This document shows, in pieces, positions 35,701 through 40,706 of a DNA stretch of 40,706 bases (within the stretch, counting starts at the first letter, position 1; the number at the start of each line of letters is the position of its first letter). The stretch comes from an uncultured Lachnospiraceae bacterium (GTDB lineage: Bacteria; Bacillota; Clostridia; Lachnospirales; Lachnospiraceae). The translations under genes were made by a program, and so were the position numbers. The stretch is taken from positions 1-40,706 of the forward strand of contig CANCYO010000022.1 of NCBI GenBank assembly GCA_947382415.1, in the 5' to 3' direction. The notes beneath the pieces are model-generated. The model ran no database searches, was not told where the DNA came from, and was given only the letters and a program-made list of their open reading frames with translations.

Positions 35701-36261
35701 ACATTAGACAAACAGAGTCGCACAGATGAACAACTTTGTATAGATGATTTTAAAGAGGCTTTTGCGACACCCATAGCGCTTAGCGTTGTATCCAGACCCG
35801 CAAAAGTCACCTGTTCGGGAACAATTTACACAAACAATCCGTTTATTCTTTTGGAAGAGCTATCCGTTGAAAAACATGTCTATGTTTATTGTAACGGTAA
35901 ACAGTTGGATTACTCCCAGGCATTGTCAGACGGCGACTATGAATTGGAGATTGTTAGAAAGATGGATGGTCTTTGCTCTGACAGTGCATATATGCATATT
36001 ACAGTGGATACTGTAGCCCCTCAAATTCGCTTTGAGAACGAATCCGAAACATACGAGGAAGGTATTTATCTGCATGGAATATGTTCAGATGACACGGCTG
36101 AAGTGTGGCTGAATGGTGAATATGTCTATATGTCTGATGTTCCGGACTTTGGCATATATTTGGAACTTGAAGCTGGTGAAAATAAAATGATGTTTGAACT
36201 CTATGATAGATGTGGAAACAAAACAACTGAAGAAGTTGTACTTCAAAGGCATGTAAATTAA
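32767..36261 (+). CDS. Secreted HExxH metallopeptidase with PPC and Ig-like domains
   Basis: A 1164-aa exported protein with signal peptide (MLKRS start, cleavage near VFA-TT, residue 26). Two pre-peptidase C-terminal (PPC) domains at about 192-308 and 313-420 (DRDWYRVQF, DVDYYKLTN); an Ig-like stretch about 430-545; a predicted zinc protease core with H616-E617-M-G-H620 and E651 in SEGWATFYS as likely third ligand; then several Ig-like domains from about 770 to the end. No wall anchor is seen. The coding sequence is clearly richer in A and T than the flanking operons, pointing to horizontal gain. It has its own promoter. Substrate and exact peptidase family are unknown. Confidence 0.85.
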   Translation: MLKRSLTSLLFVIMFAFSLSSEVFATTSGLDIAADIDENDFYVEPVDVENLPFDIASSGYEGNDILESYTMEDIVAPLNIELDKSGKITSISPQKQPDLQYEVYILQDGEVLISYNSILENSGVENSKWKSTTLAENVNYFISIVVTNEDTIDSYDGYFSIINSALVYDYLFFNSADIAALNGTALTKATQYESESNDVYGTADILGEDNSMFGKISKFTDRDWYRVQFARDGHAIFSLTNIPAGTDYNMAIYGANTTYASPSYITGGINSGSINENLKIPVESSKVYYIEVSSVKGYNASLNYCVKAVNTPITDQYEINDTTAKATTISLGNTYNATIHKSGDVDYYKLTNYPGGVLTINLSNIPSGTNYNLELYNGSNTRIAYSLNSGTNDEIITYSASAGTYYIKVFSASGANLKSSYKLTTASRPNSVNLTCTVNPKIPANANTSTSTKTLIKNLPIKIYTVTSNGSTTLVASGKTNSNGVFSTSSISVGSNVASLRATVTFDDTSLSIQNNSGTVYSFDYDIPIGNSANISVSLPNVTTLPDVQLLAYGAWKNGQECIAKHTAISSTSLGKLVLRSAVNDTTGSYCSGTQFIHLNGSSSARDYLDIDVIQHEMGHWLMSKLNVMPSGAGGSHGYNGYYTTALAYSEGWATFYSCVARNSSQMMDYFSSSSSNYGADLSNARYYSSSRWKQMQLHSTDYSKNQTNELNAGTVFWAYKGIKNYSTVQSILSPKKSSMKEVYDTAIHNAATSEKEAIWNAFNNRGCAFDMSLPTVKLNISGTTASVTASDDIAIEKIEWYVNGNLEKYVTNTASDSLSLRNYSGNISVEVRVYDPEGVAALPRPRTQRYTSDVKTAYLSSARSLATENDLANLAELISDNVNELLDAKTTLSIEECKKYTFHTDGYEDISIWAHIIGGIEKITLFRPDGTVYDTVAYISPDAPYIIENAQPGDWTIEFSALSQDSVYHVLADANIQTLDKQSRTDEQLCIDDFKEAFATPIALSVVSRPAKVTCSGTIYTNNPFILLEELSVEKHVYVYCNGKQLDYSQALSDGDYELEIVRKMDGLCSDSAYMHITVDTVAPQIRFENESETYEEGIYLHGICSDDTAEVWLNGEYVYMSDVPDFGIYLELEAGENKMMFELYDRCGNKTTEEVVLQRHVN

Positions 36262-36264
36262 AGG

Positions 36265-36293
36265 CCTATGTTAAAGACATAGGGGGATTCCCC
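36265..36293 (+). other. Two small hairpins between metallopeptidase and next gene
   Basis: CCTATGT/ACATAGG (36265-36271, 36277-36283) followed by GGGG/CCCC (36283-36293). The T-run after them is poor, so partial termination or mRNA protection is as likely as full termination. Confidence 0.4.
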
Positions 36294-36323
36294 TGTCTCT
36301 TTAGAAAGGAGGCGGTGAAAATC

Positions 36324-37127
36324 ATGAAAATAAGATTATTGGCGCTGATGCTGTTGATTGTATTTCTCTCGGCTGGAGTCGGCGCATATATCTATTTGAA
36401 GAATGTCCACGGTGAGGAAGAGTACATGGCTGTGGCTCTCGCATATTTAGAAGAGCAGAAAGCGGCCCTCCATGGGGCGGAAGCAATTCCCAGAGAGATG
36501 GATCCGCAGACCGACAGAGTGATTGGTATATACGTGGACAGCCCGTATATGGTTGACAAGGTTATCTCATGGCTCACGAAGTCCACGCAGGTGCGGCGAG
36601 TCAAAACTGTTCCAGAGCTTGCGTACCCGCATGTCTATGTAGGTGATAAGATGACTGGAAATAATGAAAAACTATATTATTCCGAAGCTGGTAAAATCTA
36701 TGAGTTTTCTCTGAGTGAGACGGACAGCTTGGGGTTCCTGCTTTATCTTTGTGGAGGGAGCGGTGCAATGTATCCCGAGGTCAAGAAGGTATTTGCGGAA
36801 GGAGTAATCAGGCAGCTTCAAAAGGAAATCGTCTTCGATGATCAAGATGTTGTGACATTCAGAAACGGTCATTTGGAGGCAATCGATATCAAAACACAAG
36901 AGACGGTAGAAAAGCTCTTTGCGTGTATTGGAAATTGTGTTCAAATAACTGACCTTACAGATGTCAATATTGTACCTATGGCACTTCCGATTGAAATTAA
37001 TGGCCGGGGGAGTGGTACATTTGATACATTCTATGTAACTTATCAGGAAACGGGACAGTTTATCTGTATCAGCTTTTCCCCAGAGGATTCTGAAAGTTTT
37101 TATAAATATGTGATGACGCTTCAATAG
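36324..37127 (+). CDS. Membrane-anchored protein of unknown function
   Basis: A 267-aa protein with one N-terminal membrane segment (MKIRLLALMLLIVFLSAGVG) and an extracytoplasmic domain of mixed alpha-beta composition. I recognise no family and no catalytic motif. AAAGGAGG (36305-36312) stands 11 nt before ATG 36324; GTG 36315 is too close to it. It follows the metallopeptidase by 62 bp, so co-transcription is possible. Confidence 0.75.
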   Translation: MKIRLLALMLLIVFLSAGVGAYIYLKNVHGEEEYMAVALAYLEEQKAALHGAEAIPREMDPQTDRVIGIYVDSPYMVDKVISWLTKSTQVRRVKTVPELAYPHVYVGDKMTGNNEKLYYSEAGKIYEFSLSETDSLGFLLYLCGGSGAMYPEVKKVFAEGVIRQLQKEIVFDDQDVVTFRNGHLEAIDIKTQETVEKLFACIGNCVQITDLTDVNIVPMALPIEINGRGSGTFDTFYVTYQETGQFICISFSPEDSESFYKYVMTLQ

Positions 37128-37264
37128 GTGGGGATGTTTAGCCTGTTTGAGAAAAACTTGTCAGTATCTTTTAGCATGGTATTGGCACTGTTTAGCGTAA
37201 CAGTTTGCCAGTACATGCCAGGGAAACAGGGATTCCATATTTGGAAGCGCGACAGGTACAGTCA

Positions 37265-37705
37265 ATGATGGTTATTATACTTATGTAGATAATAATAATC
37301 AGTCTGTTTGCGTTCTGGCGGATATGGACTTACAGAATAGGAAAAAGACCTTTTCAGGATTTAGACAGTTCACAGATAGAGGTTGTTATAGTATGTTACG
37401 GATTACGGAAACTTTACTATTTGTCAGAAAGTGAGAAGGAATCATTTCTCACTGCTTTGCAGGAAATTGTCATATATCAAAAAGACAATAGCTATAAGGA
37501 ATATGTGGGCGTGCCATGGTCAATGTTTCGGATAGACAAAGTGAACGGAGAAACTCTCTATGTATCTGCGGTCAATCCGTTTTTTATTATTAATGAAGAG
37601 GGATATAGAACTGAGTACAGGGCATGTGATAACGTCAGTTTCCTGTATTCAGAGTATATTGAGAAGATATTAAAGAGAGATGGATATATGTATCCTGCAT
37701 ATTAG
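37265..37705 (+). pseudogene. Small membrane protein gene broken by a stop codon
   Basis: From ATG 37265 the frame reads MMVIILM then TAG (37286-37288), then continues open: IIIISLFAFWR (a membrane segment), a basic turn, and a soluble domain to TAA at 37703 (LYYLSESEKESF, YVGVPWSMFRI, INEEGYRTEY). The stop falls inside the presumed membrane anchor, and there is no good ribosome site after it, only a TTG at 37421. A second open stretch (37135-37269, MFSLFEKNLSVSF) also stops early. The most likely reading is a recently decayed gene of unknown family, part of the AT-rich insert. Confidence 0.5.
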
Positions 37706-37727
37706 TTTGCTGCATATTAATTTTATG

Positions 37728-37760
37728 GGTGTCAAGAAAAAATACTTGACACCTGTTTTT
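37728..37760 (+). terminator. Terminator before ylxM
   Basis: GGTGTCAAG (37728-37736) pairs perfectly with CTTGACACC (37745-37753), then TGTTTTT. The right arm also holds the -35 box of the ylxM promoter. Confidence 0.85.
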
Positions 37761-37774
37761 CTGTGTAGTAGAAT
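37746..37774 (+). promoter_or_regulatory. Promoter of ylxM-ffh operon
   Basis: TTGACA (37746-37751), 17 bp, TAGAAT (37769-37774). The -35 box lies inside the right arm of the preceding terminator. Confidence 0.8.
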
Positions 37775-37818
37775 GGCAAAGGTGACAGGAAAATCCTGCG
37801 TTTTTGTGGGTGATTGAC

Positions 37819-38169
37819 ATGGAAAAGATTTTTGAGCAGGCTCTTCTGTATGACTTTTACGGGGAGCTGCTTACAGAACATCAGCGCAGTATTTATGAGG
37901 ATGCGGTCTACAATGATATGTCTTTGGGCGAGATCGCCGAGGAGCGGGGGATCAGCAGGCAGGGAGTTCACGATCTGCTCAGGCGCTGTGACAGGATTTT
38001 GCAGGATTATGAGGCTAAGCTTCATCTGGTGAAGCGTTTTGCGGAGGCGAAGGGCAGGATCAGGGAGATAGAGCGGCTGACGGAAGCCCATGAGGGCGGC
38101 CCGGCAGAATCAGAGGAACGTATGCGGCGCATCCGGATGCTTGCGGAGCAGTTGCTAAGGGAGCTGTAG
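37819..38169 (+). CDS. ylxM: YlxM family DNA/RNA-binding regulator
   Basis: A 116-aa helix-turn-helix protein of the UPF0122 family, encoded before ffh in Firmicutes and reported to assist SRP. The sigma-like HTH is visible: YDFYGELLTEHQRSIYEDAV, then MSLGEIAEERGISRQGVHDLLRR (about 35-57). The C-terminal part is charged helix. ATG 37819 follows GGGTGATT; an upstream TTG is less likely. Confidence 0.93.
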   Translation: MEKIFEQALLYDFYGELLTEHQRSIYEDAVYNDMSLGEIAEERGISRQGVHDLLRRCDRILQDYEAKLHLVKRFAEAKGRIREIERLTEAHEGGPAESEERMRRIRMLAEQLLREL

Positions 38170-38232
38170 GCAGGAATCGGAACATAATTTATGTTTTAAA
38201 AAGTAATAGGACGCAATGATCGGGGAAACGGA

Positions 38233-39603
38233 ATGGCATTTGAGAGTTTAACGGATAAACTGCAGAATGTATTTAAGAATCTCAGAAGCAAGGGTCGGCT
38301 GACGGAGGAGGATGTCAAGGCGGCGCTGAAGGAAGTCAAGATGGCGCTTCTGGAGGCGGACGTTAATTTTAAGGTCGTGAAACAGTTTGTGAAGGCTGTG
38401 GAGGAGCGCGCCATCGGTCAGGATGTGATGAACGGTCTGAATCCGGGCCAGATGGTGATTAAGATTGTAAATGAAGAGATGATCGCGCTCATGGGCAGCG
38501 AGACCACTGAGATCGCCATGCAGCCGGGCAAGGCTGTCACGGTTATCCTGATGGCGGGACTTCAGGGCGCGGGCAAGACCACCGCCACGGCAAAGCTCGC
38601 CGGAAAGCTGAAGCAGAAGGGCAAGAAATCTCTGCTGGTGGCCTGTGACATCTACAGGCCCGCGGCGGTGGAGCAGCTCCATGTAAACGGCGGGAAGGTG
38701 GATGTGGAAGTGTTCGACATGGGCACGGATCACAAGCCTGCACAGATTGCAGAGGAGGCCGTCCGCTATGCGGAGAAAAACGGCCATAATGTGGTGATAC
38801 TGGACACGGCGGGCCGGCTGCACGTTGATGAGGATATGATGGCGGAGCTGCAGGAGATCAAGCGAGTGGTTTCCGTTCATCAGACTTTGTTGGTGGTGGA
38901 CGCCATGACCGGTCAGGACGCCGTGAACGTGGCGAAGGAATTTGATGAAAAGGTGGGCATAGACGGCGTGGTACTGTCCAAGATGGACGGAGACACCCGG
39001 GGCGGTGCCGCATTATCCATAAAGGCTGTGACGGGAAAACCCATTCTCTTTGTGAGCATGGGCGAGAAGCTCTCCGATCTGGAGCAGTTTTACCCGGAGC
39101 GGATGGCTAATCGGATATTGGGAATGGGCGATGTGCTCTCTCTGATCGAGAAGGCCCAGGAGAGTATTGATATCGACGAGGACAAGAGCCGCGAGATGGC
39201 CGGGCGCATGAAGAAAGGTAAGTTCGATTTTGAGGACTATCTGGAGAGCATGAAACAGATGCGTAATATGGGAGGCCTGAGCAGTATCTTGAGTATGCTG
39301 CCCGGAATGGGCATAAAGGCCGGGGATCTGGAGTCGCTTGTAGATGAGAAACAGTTGAAACATATGGAGGCCATCGTACTCTCCATGACCCGGGAGGAAC
39401 GCAGGAATCCCAAACTGCTCAATCCCCGCAGAAAGCACAGGATCGCCAGGGGCGCGGGAGTGGACATCGCCGAGGTAAACCGCTTTATCAAGCAGTTTGA
39501 ACAGAGTCAGAAACTGATGAAACAGATGGGTGGCGGCAAGGGAAAGCGCCGCGGCGGAATGTTCGGAGGCTTCGGAGGCATGAAGGGCGGTTTTCCTTTC
39601 TGA
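38233..39603 (+). CDS. ffh: Signal recognition particle protein Ffh
   Basis: A 456-aa SRP54 GTPase: N domain 1-90, G domain with GLQGAGKTT (about 109-117), DTAGR and SKMDGDTRGG, and a methionine-rich M domain from about 295 (MRNMGGLSSILSMLPGMG, then the RNA-binding LNPRRKHRIARGAG). The glycine- and methionine-rich tail (GGMFGGFGGMKGG) is typical. It binds 4.5S/6S RNA and signal sequences and pairs with FtsY. It follows ylxM by 63 bp; the ribosome site (CGGGGAAAC) is weak. Confidence 0.97.
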   Translation: MAFESLTDKLQNVFKNLRSKGRLTEEDVKAALKEVKMALLEADVNFKVVKQFVKAVEERAIGQDVMNGLNPGQMVIKIVNEEMIALMGSETTEIAMQPGKAVTVILMAGLQGAGKTTATAKLAGKLKQKGKKSLLVACDIYRPAAVEQLHVNGGKVDVEVFDMGTDHKPAQIAEEAVRYAEKNGHNVVILDTAGRLHVDEDMMAELQEIKRVVSVHQTLLVVDAMTGQDAVNVAKEFDEKVGIDGVVLSKMDGDTRGGAALSIKAVTGKPILFVSMGEKLSDLEQFYPERMANRILGMGDVLSLIEKAQESIDIDEDKSREMAGRMKKGKFDFEDYLESMKQMRNMGGLSSILSMLPGMGIKAGDLESLVDEKQLKHMEAIVLSMTREERRNPKLLNPRRKHRIARGAGVDIAEVNRFIKQFEQSQKLMKQMGGGKGKRRGGMFGGFGGMKGGFPF

Positions 39604-39728
39604 GGCCGGGATTTGAATGAGACCAAGTCATGAGACTGATCTGAATGAGCGCGCAGAGCGCGCGGAATTCTTATCATAGCCCTTTGGGGCACACACAACA
39701 ATATTTTTAAAGTATGGAGGAAAAAGAA

Positions 39729-39974
39729 ATGGCAGTAAAAATCAGATTGAGAAGAATGGGACAGAAGAAGGCTCCTTTTTATAGAATCATCGTGGCTGAT
39801 TCCCGTTCTCCCAGAGATGGAAGATTTATCGAGGAGATCGGCACCTATGATCCCAATACCGATCCCAGCACCTTTAAGATCAATGAGGAGCTGGCTAAGA
39901 AATGGCTGGCTAACGGCGCTCAGCCCACTGAGGTTGTGGGCAAGCTGTTCAAGGCTGCAGGTATCGAGAAATAG
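39729..39974 (+). CDS. rpsP: 30S ribosomal protein S16
   Basis: An 81-aa S16 beginning MAVKIRLRRMGQKKAPFYRI, with the conserved ADSRSPRDGRFIEEIGTYDP. GGAGG (39716-39720) lies 8 nt before ATG 39729; an ATG at 39714 overlaps that site and is not the start. The 125 bp after ffh contain only a short GCGCGC hairpin and a repeated TGAATGAG. Confidence 0.97.
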   Translation: MAVKIRLRRMGQKKAPFYRIIVADSRSPRDGRFIEEIGTYDPNTDPSTFKINEELAKKWLANGAQPTEVVGKLFKAAGIEK

Positions 39975-39998
39975 TAATCTGATCTTTGGAGGTGGATT

Positions 39999-40226
39999 AT
40001 GAAGGAATTGGTGGAAGTAGTTGCAAAGGCACTTGTCGAGCATCCGGATGAGGTTGTTGTGACTGAGAAGACGGAGGGCAAAAGCGTTATTGTTGAACTG
40101 CATGTAGCTGCCTCCGATATGGGCAAGGTCATCGGCAAGCAGGGCAAAATTGCAAAGGCAATCCGCACTGTGGTGAAGGCGGCATCGTCCAAAGATAATA
40201 CAAGAGTGGACGTGGAAATCGTCTAG
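39999..40226 (+). CDS. khpA: KH-domain RNA-binding protein KhpA
   Basis: A 75-aa single KH domain protein with the GxxG loop in VIGKQGKIAKAIR. In other Firmicutes KhpA pairs with KhpB and affects cell division and RNA stability. GGAGGTGG precedes the ATG, 24 bp after rpsP. The order rpsP-khpA-rimM is standard. Confidence 0.95.
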   Translation: MKELVEVVAKALVEHPDEVVVTEKTEGKSVIVELHVAASDMGKVIGKQGKIAKAIRTVVKAASSKDNTRVDVEIV

Positions 40227-40238
40227 GATTTGCAAATG

Positions 40239-40268
40239 CAGCGGAATGCGTGTAGGCGCGTTCCGCTG
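40239..40268 (+). other. Stable hairpin between khpA and rimM
   Basis: CAGCGGAATGCG (40239-40250) and CGCGTTCCGCTG (40257-40268) pair at 11 of 12 positions plus one G-U. The following bases (TCATTGTCT) are not a proper T-run, so attenuation or mRNA processing is more likely than full termination. Confidence 0.55.
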
Positions 40269-40302
40269 TCATTGTCTAATAGAAAAGAGAAAAGAGGTTT
40301 GA

Positions 40303-40659
40303 ATGGAAGAGAAATTTCAGGTAGGCGTCGTGACTTCCACCCACGGAGTGAAGGGTGAGGTAAAGATTTATCCCACGACAGACGATGCCAGACGGTTTAA
40401 GCGTCTGAAAGAGGTGATACTGGACGGCAAAGCGGGTCAGATTCTGCTGGAGATAGAGAGCGTAAAGTTTTTTAAACAGTTTGTGATCCTGAAGTTCAAA
40501 GGGGTAGACAGTCCCGAGGAGGCGGCAAAGCTCAGGCAGCAAAGTCTGTATGTCACAAGGGAGAACGCCGTGCGTCTGGGCCGGGACGAATACTTTATCG
40601 CGGATCTGATGGGACTTCGGGTGTTGGATGAGGACGGGACGGAAATCGGCGTTTTAAGG
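40303..40659 (+). CDS. rimM: 16S rRNA processing protein RimM, 3'-truncated by contig end
   Basis: The first 119 codons of RimM, which binds S19 and matures the 30S head. The start MEEKFQVGVVTSTHGVKGEVKI is the RimM N-domain, and YFIADLMGLRV begins the PRC-barrel. Full proteins are about 165-175 aa. Genuine sequence stops where Illumina adapter begins at 40660, so the frame continuing through the adapter is artificial. Confidence 0.93.
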
Positions 40660-40706
40660 AGATCGGAAGAGCGTCGTGTAGGGAAAGAGTGTTGCGAGAC
40701 GTGGTG
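40660..40706. other. Illumina adapter contamination at contig end
   Basis: AGATCGGAAGAGC starts at 40660 and the TruSeq read-2-side adapter continues unbroken through GGGAAAGAGTGT to 40692. The next eight bases (TGCGAGAC) have the position and length of an i5 index, then GTGGTG resembles the start of the P5 tail. These 47 bases are not biological. Confidence 0.97.

Noticed and set aside
37135..37269. 44-codon frame MFSLFEKNLS as a real lipoprotein
   Set aside because: Ends early without a conserved domain; treated as part of the decayed region.

Overview
The window looks like a gut-type Lachnospiraceae (Clostridia, Firmicutes) chromosome fragment. The evidence is strong AAGGAGG-type ribosome binding sites, consensus sigma-A promoters, a T-box in front of the trp genes, the gene orders yceD-rpmF-plsX-acpP-rnc-smc-ftsY and ylxM-ffh-rpsP-khpA-rimM, and YitT and DUF177 proteins typical of the group. 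The core genes are moderately GC-rich. The right end of the window carries Illumina adapter sequence, so this is the raw edge of an assembled contig.

Layout. (1) Bases 1-848 hold no convincing gene. They carry two diverged copies of one module (a palindrome array with an exact 15-bp period plus a conserved 50-bp block), a 13-bp hairpin and a direct repeat. This reads like the control or end region of an integrated mobile element, and it abuts the 3' remnant of a class B sortase gene. (2) 1073-3099: a VOC/glyoxalase protein, a divergent lipoprotein, and an Rpn-type nuclease relative that appears to have lost its catalytic core. (3) 3096-13156: two large secreted proteins (2097 aa with ten RCC1-like blades, and about 1124 aa), coupled through an ATGA overlap. 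They sit behind two promoters, a 14-copy ACAG tetranucleotide tract and a terminator whose arms can pair with the tract. This arrangement suggests phase-variable attenuation. (4) 13160-22242: a Trp T-box operon, trpE-trpGD(fused)-trpC-trpB-trpA, with no trpF. It runs straight into a luxE-like acyl-protein synthetase and a luxC-like acyl-CoA reductase, although no luciferase genes are present. (5) 22243-22779: an unusually structured intergenic region, with a long inverted repeat, a roughly 234-bp branched palindromic element, four 11-bp tandem repeats and a perfect promoter. (6) 22780-32573: yceD, rpmF, plsX, acpP, rnc, smc, ftsY, ilvA and yitT, covering ribosome, phospholipid, RNA-processing, chromosome-condensation and membrane-targeting functions. 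(7) 32692-37705: a visibly AT-rich insert with a secreted HExxH metallopeptidase, a small membrane-anchored protein of unknown function and a decayed gene. It separates ftsY from ylxM-ffh, which adjoin in many Firmicutes. (8) 37746-40659: the SRP/ribosome operon ylxM-ffh-rpsP-khpA-rimM, with rimM cut by the contig end.

How the parts work together. Uncharged tRNA-Trp should open the T-box and raise expression of the whole trp-lux transcript, linking an aldehyde-forming LuxE/LuxC couple to tryptophan starvation. PlsX and AcpP supply acyl-phosphate and acyl carrier for phospholipid synthesis. FtsY and Ffh form the SRP targeting pair that would export the large secreted proteins seen here. The most promising undescribed items are the ACAG-tract attenuator before the RCC1 surface protein, the trp-luxE-luxC operon, and the branched element at 22380-22613.
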